Source: Centropus unirufus (lineage: Eukaryota > Chordata > Aves > Cuculiformes > Centropidae). From it: 64,000 nucleotides of DNA. The DNA is taken from contig VYZI01000012.1 of NCBI GenBank assembly GCA_013397695.1, forward strand, positions 4,136,716-4,200,715, in the 5' to 3' direction. Made by a program: the position numbers and the translations under genes. A model generated the notes under the pieces. It was given only the letters and a program-made list of their open reading frames with translations. It was not told the DNA's origin and searched no databases. Of the stretch, positions 10,902 through 23,773 are shown piece by piece; within the stretch, counting starts at the first letter, position 1, and the number at the start of each line of letters is the position of its first letter.

Positions 10902-11612
10902 TGTCACGGTTTTGCCCCAGCGTGGCCAATTTTAGCAGCTGAAATTGAGCAGTTGGACTCCCAGTTCCCTTTTCCCTTACCCCCAGGGAGAGGGACAAGG
11001 GAAATGTGAAATCATGGGTTGGAAACTAAACCTACAGTTTTAATGAAATAATAATTAAGAGAATAATGAAATATCTACAAATACATTAAATCATACCTTC
11101 AACCCTCCATGATGATGCGTCACCACAAATGCTGCAGAGCAGACATGAGGGAAAGGGTCTGAGGCTTAGGGGGAGCTGGGCTCAGGAACTGGATTCAGGA
11201 ATACACAGATCCAGGAATGGGCAAACAGACAGATGAGGTCCTTCTGGACATTGGCCACTACAGAAGAGAGAGAGACACCCTGGTGATCTCTCAAGTTTAT
11301 ACCAAGCTTGGCATATATGGGCTGGAAAACTCTGTTGCTCAGTTCGGGGTCACCTGTCCTGTCTGCCCCTCCCTGCAGGTGCGACCCTGCTTCATCTTTA
11401 ACTCGCAGCACTCCGCCACCTGGAGAATGGCCTTGGTTTTTATAGACATAAGTGCGAGCAAAGGCCTGTCTGCATCCCAGGACCTCCTGTTAGCACTGCT
11501 AGAGACAAACGCTGCCTGAAAAATGTGCAGTTAACTTTCACGAACTAAAGTTACTCCAACAAGACTGAGCTGAAATTAGAAAACCGATTCTACTTTAGCT
11601 CAAATCACAACA
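10902..11612 (-). mobile_element. Solo LTR of an avian endogenous retrovirus (probable ERVK type)
   Basis: On the minus strand this ~711 bp block opens TGTTGTGATTTGAGC and closes GGCAAAACCGTGACA, i.e. TG...CA. A TATA box (TATAAAAA, plus-strand 11437-11444) sits mid-element. The motif TGTCACGGTTTTG and the following CCCAGCGTGG resemble a common passerine or neoavian LTR known from memory. No clear target-site duplication was found and no internal retroviral genes adjoin it. Confidence 0.65.
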
Positions 11613-14600
11613 CCGTTATTCTGTTGAGAAAGCATAAAGCAGCCAAATTGTTATAAAGACTAGATTCTGATTCATCTGCTATTAAATTGACTTCATGAAT
11701 TCATTGGTCCATAGCTCCCCTCCAAAAAAATAGCAGTAAGGCAGATGTCATGAAGGAAATGGAGGCTAATATTTTGCTAATACTGTAATAAAAGATGAAT
11801 AGTAGTTATTATTTGTCTGAAGACCTATTCAGTACATTTAAGATCGTGGTGTATGTATAATTATAACTAAAGGAGTTGGTGGTCATGTCACTTTTTGTGT
11901 CTAAAAAGGAATCAACAGAATTTTCTTATTAAACCATTATTTACAGAAAAATCCTAATTTTCATTATGTAAACCATGCTGTGCTACCTGGTATAAAACTA
12001 ACTTATTTTCTATAGCATATTACAAAGGGCCATAATAAAATGGAATACTAATAGGGGATGTTTTGCTATTGCATTAAAGGTGCCATTAATTTTAAAATCT
12101 TAACAAACCTTGAAGCATGCCTTGGGACTTGAGTTTTTTTTGTTGTATATTTAGAAAACTTATATAGCTGTAATCTGTTGTGTAACTTAGCATTAATCTA
12201 TCTTGGTTATAATAAATCTGTTGAACTAGGCACTCGTACTCCTTCCATGTGGTGGAAAAATCTTCCAGTTTTCTTTACACAGAAAACATATTGGTCAAGT
12301 GGATGGATAAGCATGGCTTAAACTCATTGCACAAAACTCAGTTTCTCCACTAGAGAGCACAATTTTACACCAAGTCTTTTCTGCCCGCTCTAAGCCTTTA
12401 CTCCATTGTGAGTTCTTTTCTGTTTGTTTGATGACTTTTGAGCTTGACTGGAACAAAATACAGCTAATAGGACCAAAGGATCAAACTTTTTATTCCAAAT
12501 TCTAGGCTGTGACGACCTTATATCAACACAACTTGGCAATGAAACGTTGCTGCTCTGACTCGATGGCATTTTACTGTTTCATTTTTTTTGTAGTCAAAAG
12601 TAAAATAGCTTGCAGGCGGTGCAGGATCAAGTCTTTCACATATAATCTGGTAGAGCCGCAGTGTTACATCTGTTTGCTTCCTTTAAAAAAAAACCGAAAC
12701 GAATCCACACACCCCAAAAAAAACCCCACAAAAACGAAACCAAAACCAAAAAATCCCCGTAACAAAAAACGGGCTAAGGGGTGAGATGTGGGGAGTAACT
12801 GCTGCATTAATATTGTCTGTCTTGTCCCTTGATGTCCCTGCTAGGCTCTACCAACTATCCCATAACACTGCCCAAAGCTGCAGTAAGTATATAGAAAGGA
12901 TATTTGGCTTTTTCACCACTTAATGTGTCTTTTTACTTCCTGAGCAGCAGCTTTATATCAACGATGTGGTGTTGTGCTGTGTTTCAAGTTCCTGCAACGT
13001 GATAACTTGGTGATAACTTGCAGCCCAGGCACGTAGCCCTATGTCTTTGCAGGGTCTTGCCATTCTGGCCTTTCAGGTGCTTCTGTAGCTTCCACTCTTT
13101 AAAGACAAAAAAAAAGTTTGAGATAAATACCGTGAATCTTACTGTGCCAGGGAGAATAAGCACAATTTGACAATGCTAAATTGCCTGGAGTTATGGTTAT
13201 GACATTCATTATATGTTACTATATATTACTGAAAAAAAGAAAAGTCAGATATGTTGGTGAAAGATGATCCCACAGCTGCTGGACTGTGTTTGGATTTACT
13301 TTGCTGTCAGCACTGTGACACTGCCATAAAACCCCAGTGGTTCCAGCTAACAATGATCTTGCCTGCCTTTCGTAATCACTGTGGAGATAGAGGAGATAAA
13401 CTACAGGAAAAACCAGTGCTGTGTCACAGTGGTGTCAAAAAGATCTCTGGTGAGAGGGTTCCTGTAAGGCTTCCAGACAGTTTTGTGGTTCTACAGATTT
13501 GGTCAGTCGAGAATCTCAGGCAGTCGTTTTAATGATACTCTACTATGAAACCAGTCAGATATCTTCGATGGGACGCATTACAAAGAGTACTTGCAGTACT
13601 CTGGTTTACTGGGTTGTATGTGTAGCTTAAGGTTTCTGAAGGTAGACTTTGAATTCTAAGGTCTATGAGAGGTGAATCGCACGCTAAGGGTTAATAATGT
13701 CAAAACTGCGGGGTCCTAAAATAAAAAAAAAATCTAGTTCATTAGATGCAGATTGGTATCAAGGTAGAAAGCAAAAACTAACAAATAGAATGTTTTCATA
13801 AAAACAAGGTTGCTTGGAATAAATCTTTCTTATTTATTTATTTATTTATTTTAAAAGTGGAGACTTGGATTTTTAACCCCTTGCAGTTGTAGTACTGCTC
13901 TCACTATGTACCTTTCTGTCTTAATACAGGGGCTGGATCAACAGAGTTTAGACCCAAACTAGCAGTTAATGCTTTAAAATCAAAATTCTAGATGATTACC
14001 TCTGCAGCTGAAGTCCCTGGGTGCCTGAGGAGATGCATCAAGCGGTTGGTGCTTGGGCTTCTCCAAACTGCCCTGTGTTCATGCATGGTAATTCGTCTGG
14101 CACACAAGGCCCAAGTGATTTACATCCCTGTTTTTCCTCCTGATGGTCACAGTGCACTTGTCAAAGGTGTCCTAGTCCTGTAAAGAGTAAGTCCTCTCTA
14201 GAAGCTGGCCTGTTGAACGGTTGTTCCTCAACAGAGCCTTAAGCTGTGGAGTTACTTCAACTTAACACCACATGCAGCTCTGAGCCAGTTTTGTGCTTTG
14301 CTACAAGAAAGCATAAAACATCCTTGCTATTGCTTAATTAGAGAGGCTAATGGGTCAGTCCACAACTACAGAAAAATGAGATGTACAAGAAAAAAGTAAG
14401 GCAGGCTTAGAAGCCATGGAGATATAACATGCTGTATGTTTGAGAAACGGGCAGGGATCAGAACCCCCGCATGTTTGTGCTGCTATTTGCAGTGCACAAG
14501 ACAGCTTTGTGGAGATCGACTGGAAAATACTTGTACTGTAAGCATGATCGGTATATGGAGGAAATTGGGCACTTAACTGCATGACTAAGCTGGGACTTTG

Positions 14601-17600
14601 AGACACAGATTGCCAGTGTGGCTTTAAGGGACGGTAGTACGCTCTCCCTGCAGTGCGTTACAAAGCTGTTTCCAGAAAGTGTGGGGCCACCCAAACTGGC
14701 TTTGATTTCAGCAGTTGCAGACTGGTGGCACCTTTTGATTTGGGAAATGAGACGGTGCTTCCCTCCCTCTGAATGAAAGTGAGGTTGCAGATGTTGTACA
14801 TGGTGCGGCCCACTGCACTCAACCCTACCTCCATGGAACACAAATAAAATTCGGAGTTATTACAAAATACCTGTAGTAAAGGGCTATTTGTCTCCAGTCC
14901 ACTCTGCTGCCAAATCTAGATCCATCTGATAATCAGCTTCCAGGTGCTGGCAGAGTATGGATGGGCTGGAGCTCAAAGGTCATGAAGAATTCCTGATGCC
15001 TGATGAGATCTGAGTAACGTTCTCCTGGATTCTCTGCGCACTGAGATGCCAGAAAGGCACCCTGGCTATACCAGGTTTCCATTAGGACCTTTCCTCCTGA
15101 TGCTACATAGAGACAAGAAACATCAAAGAAAATAATGAAAGCACTTTGAGTAGGCAGGGACATTACTGCTGTGTGTTCTTGTGCCAAATAAAGCTCCCAA
15201 CCTGAGGTGCTTGGTGCTGAACCGGGACTGTTGCCTTCACCTGGGAACACACAGATGAGGAATAATAAAAAACTGTGTCCTTCCAGGGAGAGCGGGCTGT
15301 ACCGGGGCACCTATGGCACGGTGAGCTTTAGCCCCTGTGTTGCCTAAAGCCAGCCCTGATTGGCTGAGCAGGTGTTGCAGCGTGGCTATGGAACACCCTG
15401 TGGTGGCCACTTGTTCCATATCTCCCCTTTCTGTGCATACCATTGGCATGACCAAAATCCTAAAATGTTACCCCAAAACATAGTACAAACGGGAGGAAGC
15501 CCTCTCAAGGTAGTTTTAATCCTGTTTAGAAGAGAGATTTACGAGTTGGACAAGAATAACAACTTTGAGGTGCCTGTTGAGCCCTCTACAGTAAATTACT
15601 CATGGAATCAAGGCCACAAAGCTGTATTGAAACTACTCAGTGAAACTTTCTAATGTTGGGTTGTTGGTGTTTTCTTTTGTCATTAAAACAATGTAAATGG
15701 GAAGAATATTCTCTTTATAACAAATTTTGAATTTCCTCTGATATTTGCATATAAATCCAAACTGAACAAAATCGGTGTTGTTATTATCAAGGCCTCCACC
15801 CTAATTCAGGGGAAAAAAACTCCATGAATTATGTTTTTTACTCTTCTAATATATATGTTTTAATATAGAAGTATATATTTAAACCTTCACCTTAAAGAAG
15901 CAATGTGGAAAGAAATAATCCCTTCTTTTATACTGAGATTAATATGATTGCTCTGGCTTACTGGAGTTAAACAGACATAAAATCTGTGTCTAAACTACTG
16001 AGAGAGAATTTGGTGTGCTTTTAAAGCTGACATTGGCCCATTTGAGCATATGACTAATTTCAGATTCTTCATCAAGAAGCTAGAAAAAAGTGTTTGGTTG
16101 CAGGATTATTTTCTTTATATAAAATAATGTATTTGCATGCACCCGATCTTCCTGGTGCTGAGGACAGACATGCACATTTTACATAACTTAGCTGAGCTGA
16201 GTCTAAAGGTGAACGAAGACTATCCTGATAACCAGTAATTAATCTCTTCACAGTAACCCTCGGAAATTAAGAAACTGTAGATAGATCAGGCAAAACAAGG
16301 GCACTTATGCTAGAGAGAAATCTCTTTCTAAAAAATTGTTCTTGTATGTGCAAGTTTGAGTCCAATGTCAACACGGGCCGAAGCTGCTTATTAATGGTGA
16401 AAGTAAAACGCATTAAGTGCAGTTACCCACGTAACCGTTGTGGTCTCTGCCACCAGGAAAGAGCAAAATCTGACTCAATACCTTTGAGCATGTGATACAA
16501 GCTTGAAAATAGATTTCAAAAGTAAGGTTTACAGTCCTTCATTAACACGTGCTAATGTGGCCTTGCTGCATAATAGCGTATGAGCAAGGTTTCCACTACT
16601 TTCTTTCAACTACTTTAAACCTCGCTTTTGAAAATGCATTCGAATGGGCTATTATTTCCACTCCATAATATCCCATGAACAAGGCTATCTCTTGCCAGTA
16701 CAGACCAGTGTTTACTGGTGTTTGGATAAGGCTGTTAGCACATTGGGAATAGTTGCTAGATGTGTTTGTGCTAAATCATAACTCTTAAATACCAGGCTTT
16801 CTATTTTTTGGATCATTTTCTTGCCAAAGGTCCCATCAGGCTGTTGCACGAGTCCTAATCCTTGCCATTCGGGTAAGTCTCACAGGGATGGCCGGTTTCT
16901 CTAACAATGTTCCCTGTATAACTTTGATCAAGAAATTCCACCGTGTTATCCTGCTGTCTTGTTCCAGGCTCCAGCCAAAAAGCTGTGAGTACAGGAAGCA
17001 CCGAAAGAGACAGTTTCTAGGATGGAGTAAAATTTTCTTTGGTTAAGCCACTTCCTTTTCCTTGTCACCTGCTTTGTTCTGCCCTATTATTCTACCACCC
17101 ACTACATTTCGCAGAAATACATTTCCCTTCAGCATTTGGGTCAGTGTTCTCTCTTTGTTCTTAGAAATTAATACAACATATTAAAAATTCCTTCATCCCT
17201 TTGAAGCTTGTGTATTGATTAATGAAGCCAAAATCCCCTCTTGACTGGTTTTTTTTTTGTGTGTGTGACATAACTGTTAAGTGAGCAGGCTTGTCTCCTT
17301 TACAGTCTTAGTTCTTTAAAAATTACACGATGTTTTATCTTAAATACCTAATGTTGACAGCCACCCTTCCTAATCTGCCTACATAACAAGGCAACTATTT
17401 TCTGTTTCTGGTATTTTACGCAAAATTAGACAGTAATTTAAAGTTAAGCTAATGGAAAAGCAAATTTAATTGGATAAGGAAAAATAGGGAAAGGAACAGA
17501 AAAAGGCATTGTTTGGAATAAATTTACTCAAAAGCCTGATAAATATGGAAAAAAAATCCCATAAACTAGCACTTAATGCAATGGGAGAGCTGAGAGAATG

Positions 17601-19250
17601 GCCTTGGGAGATGTTTTGGATGTCTTTCCTTGTGACTCAAATCAGTGTGTGTATGTGGTGGAAAACAGGCAGGGGGAAGGAAGGAGTAATTTCATGATCC
17701 CTTTGAAAAGGATTTAAATACATGTATAGCGTTATTCAAGCAATTCCTTTTCTGTGGTCATAGTTATTTAGCCACAGTTTCCACTTTCTAACTAATGTGC
17801 TCAAAGCCTACATTAAACACCTCTGTTCCTTCCTGCTTTGAAATGCCTTAGGAATGCCTGTGCATGTTTGGTTGGGAATGAGATTTTCCTGAGTGCTGTT
17901 TCTCTTCTTTTCTCTGATGGGAATAAATTTAAATAATAAATAACATTGCTGTAGAAAGGATGCAGTTGGTGTGAATTTTCAGTATCTTACATGGACTATG
18001 AGTAGAAGCTGTGTTGTTCATTCCAAATAAGGAATTTTGGGTTTAAAACTGAGGAGGAGGGGGTGGGAGAATCTTTTAGGCTTTGAAGTCTTTCTTCAGG
18101 CTCTGAAGTCTTTGAAACCTAGTTTTCTTCTGCCTGGGATTGGAAGTAACATATATGACTAACATCTAGTTTTTCTCATAGTGCTGAAATTTGAGACTAG
18201 ATCATCTGGTTTTAGTTTTGGTTACAGATTAAAGTTAAAAAGGTAAAAATTAGGGACTGCTTAAGTTGCCAATAAAGAATTACTGAAAAGTTGTTATTGA
18301 TGTCCTGAACGTGAGTTGCCCGTGGCCTTGACTAGCATTAGGGCTCTTCAGTGCCGGTATTTCTAACCTGCGTAATCCCACTGGACCACAGGGAATGTGG
18401 TTAATCTATGCAATATCTCTGAACAGCAAAGATCAAACCAAACAGACAATTTTTTATTTAAAGGAAATTGTACTCCTAGTATTTCTCCTTGAGTCTTTTT
18501 TTTTTCATCTGAAGATAGAATAAAAAAAACTGTTCTGTTTTCCTGGGGAATGCAAGGAGAGGGATTGGTATGGCAGGGCACCCCGTGGAATCTGATTCTG
18601 TCAGCAGCTACGAACTTGCAATTCACATTAAACACTTCTTCCATGCCTGAAGTACACTGTCATGTACATGCCCTTAGCTCTTTACAGATCACAGAGGTGG
18701 TAGATTTATTGAAGTAATCTGTATTCATCCGTCACCCAGATCTTGTCAGATTCAGAAGAAAAGGCAGTAGTTGGCATGAAGCATCATGGTTACTCTGACA
18801 ACAGCACCGAAATAGAAACACACAGATGGACAATGTACTAGCTGTTTTTTCTAAATCCCTTTCTGCATGAAATATGAATTATTGGCTGTGTCATGGCATG
18901 CTGCTATCTTTCAGTGTTTAAGAACATTAATTTTTTTGACACACTTTTGCAGCCTAGCAAATCTACAGGATGCATAAGCCTGCTGTAAAGCTGGCAAAAA
19001 TGAATTATGGATTGTCACTGGGAGGGGGAAGCTTGCCTCTTATCATCAAAATGTCCGTTTGGATCAAAACACTACATATTTACAGACAGGTAAGTGCTAC
19101 GCAGGTTTTTACAGCAACACACCAACTTGGTGGGAATTTGCCTTAATGCAAAGAGAAATGTTCCATGTCGACATTGCACAGGGCTTCGTCCTTAAATTCA
19201 GACAGAGGGAAAATCACAGTGGGGAGCTCCTTCCCTGGCAGCGATGTCTG
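11613..19250. other. Gene-poor intergenic DNA
   Basis: No supported gene. Contents: an A/C-rich stretch at 12685-12770, a (TTTA)n run at 13830-13851, and exon-like minus-strand frames at 14933-15455 (see findings). The rest is AT-rich unique-looking sequence. Confidence 0.55.
13830..13851. repeat. (TTTA)n microsatellite
   Basis: Five tandem TTTA units, running into a T-rich flank. Confidence 0.9.
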
Positions 19251-19912
19251 GTAACCATTCGGGCTGTGAGCGGCTCGAGCAAGCGGGCTTTGATTGAGTA
19301 ACACGAGGCTGGGCTCAGCGCTGCCCGGCTCTCCCCACCCCTGTTCCTCACGTCTCCCGCGTCCTGCTCGTGGCCACCTCCGCTCCTTTCCCCAGCAATC
19401 CTGCTTGTCCGGGCCTCTCCCACTTCCAAGCACGGGCAGCGCTTGGGGAAGGAGCAGGAGGGGACCCGAAACCAGCGCCCAGACCTCCCGCAAGGAGCTG
19501 AAAGGCGTTGCACAACTTCCTTGGCCGGGAAATCACGGAGCCGGCTGTCTCCTTCCTGCCAATCACTGCTGGCCCTGACCTCGTGCCTCGCGGCCCTCCC
19601 AAAGACACCCCGAAACGCTCGTGTTTCCCCCTAAACACTGCAGTTCAGACGACGGGTCAGGGCTGGGGGATTCCCGTTCTCCCCGGCCCGCCCGGCACCG
19701 CCCCCCGGGGCTCGGCCGCAACCACGGAGCGGGACGAAAAGCTTGGATCTGGGAGATGCGGGGCGAAGCAGCCCCTTGCCCGCCCCCGGTAACGGCGGTG
19801 AAGGGCTGCGGGCAGCGCTCGGCCCCCCGCACCCCGGGGCCGGGTCAGCCCCGGGCACCGAGGGGCCGGGAACCCCCGAGCCCCCCGGGACCGCGGCCGC
19901 AGGGCCCGGGTC

Positions 19913-20223
19913 NNNNNNNNNNNNNNNNNNNNNNNNNNNNNNNNNNNNNNNNNNNNNNNNNNNNNNNNNNNNNNNNNNNNNNNNNNNNNNNNNNNNNNNN
20001 NNNNNNNNNNNNNNNNNNNNNNNNNNNNNNNNNNNNNNNNNNNNNNNNNNNNNNNNNNNNNNNNNNNNNNNNNNNNNNNNNNNNNNNNNNNNNNNNNNNN
20101 NNNNNNNNNNNNNNNNNNNNNNNNNNNNNNNNNNNNNNNNNNNNNNNNNNNNNNNNNNNNNNNNNNNNNNNNNNNNNNNNNNNNNNNNNNNNNNNNNNNN
20201 NNNNNNNNNNNNNNNNNNNNNNN
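19913..20223. other. Assembly gap (311 N)
   Basis: Unresolved bases in the second CpG island. Likely to hold SPPL2A exon 1. Confidence 0.99.
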
Positions 20224-20263
20224 GCGCGCTCGTCTGTGCCTGGGCCCCTCGGGCCCTGCCCCG

Positions 20264-20438
20264 TCCCCCGTGCCAGCTCCTCCGGGCCCGGTCCCCCCGG
20301 CCCTGCCCTCTCTCCCCGGGCGCCCCGGGGCCCTGCCTGGTCCCCCCGTTCCTGCCCCGTCCCCCGTGCTAGGTCCTCCCGTTCCTGCCCCGTCCTCTGT
20401 GCCAGCTCCCCCCGTTCCTGCCCTGTCCCCGTGCCGGG
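20264..20438. repeat. ~33-bp GC-rich minisatellite
   Basis: Imperfect tandem units of the form GTTCCTGCCCCGTCC...GTGCCAGCTCC. At least three occur between 20350 and 20438, with degenerate copies to the left toward the gap. Frames through it read as Pro/Ala/Val-rich nonsense. Confidence 0.7.
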
Positions 20439-20600
20439 AACGCTGGCAGAGCCGGGTAACGCATCTCTGTGCGCTTGTGCCGCTTGCACCGCGGGGTTTG
20501 TAGAAGGGTGAGGGCCGGGCCGGGCTCGTGGGGCGCGTGTGTGGCCAGCCGGGGTCCGGCGTGCGGTGTCCCCTGGGGCTGCGCAGCGGGGAAGCCGGGA

Positions 20601-23600
20601 GCCTCCATCCCCGGCTCAAGCAGCGGGAAGGGCACGGCCCCATCAACTGCGGCTCCAGCGAGCTGCTTCGTTGTTGGGGTGGTTTTGCGTGTATTTAATA
20701 CAGTTTTTGCCGTGTTCTGCTGAGCTGGGATGCCGAGGGCTCTCCCGTGGAAGTCGCCGCAGGATGCGCGGCAGGGCTGTGCAGCGCGGTTTGTTAGCAC
20801 CTGTGGGTGAGGCAGCTCGTGTCTCTCTGTGAAGCGCTCCCTCGCTGTCCCGAGTCCCACGTAGCTGGTTTTGGTTGTGTTGAGGTTTTTTGAGGAGTGG
20901 TTTTGCTCCTTACCTCTCTGGTTTGCTGCTGCTGGCAAGGGAAGAGGCTTCTGCCCTCCTGTGAGGCTCCAGGCCCTGCGTGCGGCCTCCTTTGCTCTAC
21001 AGACACAGTTGTGGCAGTGGTGGGCACCAAGCCTGGACGTTCAGCCTCAAGAACAGTGTCCCGGGAGGGAGGTTGCCCTTGGGAAGACAGTAGGTGTTTG
21101 GGGAAGGACCACTGCTGCTCTCTGAGCCACCGGTGCCTGGCTCGTTGAGCCTGGAGAGAGGGAAGGAGGCAGTTTGTGTGTCTTATTTCTGATGCTTGTT
21201 TTGGTCATGCCTAGTTTTTCCCTACCCTTCTACATTTCAGTGAGGTTTATGTTGGGTTTTTTTGCTATGTACAAAATACCTGCTCCCTGTTCTGTACCTT
21301 GGGGTTCCCTGTATGTCTTAGCAGGACACTAACCGTGATAGCTATGGTGAGTAGAGCCTTGGCTTGTTGTCTGTCCACTGGTTCATATAATTTCCAGTGT
21401 TCTGTGTGGCTGGGTTACTGGGGCATTCCAAAGCTCAACTGCCCAGGCTTATATTGCTGCAGTGACATGGATGTGCTATAAAAATAAGGATTAAGAGACA
21501 GTATGAGGTGCCTTCTCTATCAAAGATTAGGAATTATACAAGAGAAGTTCAAAGGTAGTAAAGGAATGAAATATGTGGAGGGAACCACCTGTCAGAAACA
21601 GGAAGAAATCCGTTTGAAGGTGAAGGGCTGTTGGGAATGGTCTGACTTGAATGAAAGGAGATGGTGACAGCCCTTAAGGCAAGGGCAGCTGTTACACCTC
21701 TGCTCCACACAGGGACATTGTTAGGAGGGAGCAAGTCAGCCTATGAAAGCAATTAATCTGCTCAGGACCAGTTTTGTGGACACACACTTAGTTTCCTACG
21801 TGAGTAACGAGTTTGATAATGTGCTCAGTAAGAAATGCTTACTTTGCACATATGCCCAGAGTAAGATTGGTTTAGTGTTGAGCAGCACAGCTGACTGCAA
21901 GGCCAAGTAGCCAAGCTAGTAGCCTGCGTTTGTTGTTGAAAGGGTCCTAAGACAATTGGAAAATAACAAAAATTCAGCTGGATACAGCAGGATTTCAGTG
22001 GGAATGTCCCAAGCGAGGTGCAGTACATGCTGTTTCCCTTCATTTTTAACTTCTAAAGGCTCTCTGTAGAGCTCAGCAGTGAACATGCAAGGGGAAATGC
22101 CCCGGTCCTCCCTCCCTGCACCTCGTGAGCAGGAATTGTGTTTCCTGGTTCATTCCCAGAGAAGGGAAGCTTGCCAAACAAAACATATGTATCAAATAAA
22201 CAAGTAATCGCTCCTTCTAGGTAGACTTGTGCTTGTACAGCATTAACCATTGGTTTCCAGCAACCCAGAAAATATGGATTATTCTACTTGGTGAAGCAGA
22301 AAGAGCTTTTAATGGATGGAAACATCTGGGGGTTGCACCTGTTGGAAGTCTTTATTGCTTTTAATTTGCCATTAGCTTATTCTTTTAGGTGAGTGCACTT
22401 AAGAAGGAAGCATAATTTTTATGCTCACCATAAATCAACTTATTGTAGCTGTTGGGCAGTTATGTTGAAGAGTTGATGTGCTCAGGCCCAGCTTCTCCCA
22501 GCAGTTGTTCACGCACTATGGCCAATATAATGGATTCCTCTGAAGAAGATTTTTTTGCTGTTCAAACCTGGCAGACCTAAAGCCCTGAAACAATACTGTC
22601 ACGTGGTTTGCTTTCCTCGCTAGCCCTGGCTTGCTGCAGCATACTGATACATTAGCCTGAGGAGAAATGCCTCTATTGACACTGTTAATGATTAACTGGT
22701 ACATCTGACAAATATTTGGGCTTTCTCTCCTTTCCCATGCCTACTTCTGACTTAATAACTGTGTTCTTCTACACAACCTGGAGTTTACAATAATACTGAA
22801 GTTTTCTTTTAATATGTTGCTGCTTCCCAATATTGAGGTCAATTTCTCTCTTGGGAAAAACAGTTGAAATTAGATCATCTCCCAGTTTTTCTTAAGGTGA
22901 CGCTTTTTTACAAATGACACTTATTTGTTGTCTCTACTTTGCAGCCCTAGCTATATTGAATCCTTATTCTGTTCATTTATCCACTCAGATACTTGACCTT
23001 TATTAGTAGCTTAACACTTGGGGATAAGTGTTTATCCCTAAAATTACCAGTTTTAGAATTCATATATATTAGTAAATAACAGAAATCCATATTCTGTGAG
23101 GAGCTCAGAGTGATCCACAGAGAGGCCAATATTTCCTTAACTACACAAATCTTTAAGTACAGTGGTTGGTCTCTTTGTGTTTGTAGTTATTTAATAAACA
23201 ATATTCTAGGCATTTCCATATAATACACTTATTAAAAGCGGAGATTCTAGTATATGCAAGGAGGGAAAGACTTTAATCCTCTTTTCCTTGTACTATTTTA
23301 ATTCCTTTCTATGTGAAATTCTAACACTTTTTGGAAAGTAACAGAATTGGAAATCATCTGCCTGAGTCTCTTGATGGTATTCTGCTTAGTGACATGAACT
23401 GAACACGTAGCAGTTACATTACATTTGAAATTAGGATAAATAGTTTTATGCAGCTACTTGGTTTTTATTATTTTCCATTGTTTTTTCCGTTCTCTTTCAT
23501 GCTCTCTTGGAATCCATCATTATATAAAATAATTAACTGAATAAATTCTTTTTCTCTAAAAGGTTATTTCTCTTCCTAGCAGCTTTTTAGAAGAAGATCT

Positions 23601-23653
23601 GTATTCTGATAGTCTAAACTTTGTTTAATCTGGAACACTCTGTTGTGTTATAG
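20601..23653. other. Probable SPPL2A intron 1
   Basis: AT content rises again from about 21150. No coding exon or recognised repeat is seen before the acceptor at 23653. Confidence 0.5.
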
Positions 23654-23773
23654 GTAACTGCAGATGAGGGGATCCTGCATGCTTCTGGGAATGGTGTGCC
23701 TCCAGTTACAAAGGATTACTGCATAATTTACAATTCGAACTGGATATCTCTTCCGAAGAGCCTGGACAATGCT
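23654..23773 (+). CDS. SPPL2A: SPPL2A exon 2
   Basis: Reads VTADEGILHASGNG, then VTKDYCIIYNSNW, ending LDNA before a GTAAGT donor. Two acceptors compete: TAG at 23653, which keeps phase 0, and CAG at 23663, ten bases further. The choice cannot be settled without exon 1. Confidence 0.88.

Larger units (their letters stand above)
19250..20600. promoter_or_regulatory. CpG island, probable SPPL2A promoter and first exon
   Basis: A sharp rise in GC and CpG content between AT-rich flanks, about 3 kb upstream of the first readable SPPL2A exon and on its 5' side. No signal-peptide exon ending at a convincing donor is readable, so it is probably in the 311-base gap (19913-20223). Long open frames on both strands here are by-products of GC richness and N translation. 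Confidence 0.6.

Noticed and set aside
12685..12770. A/C-rich stretch resembling a repeat array
   Set aside because: Irregular mixture of A-runs and CC, without a constant unit or spacers; low-complexity DNA only.
19621..20646. Long open frames of 200-330 codons on both strands across the second gap
   Set aside because: Created by N translation and GC-rich minisatellite; no domain, and open on several frames at once.
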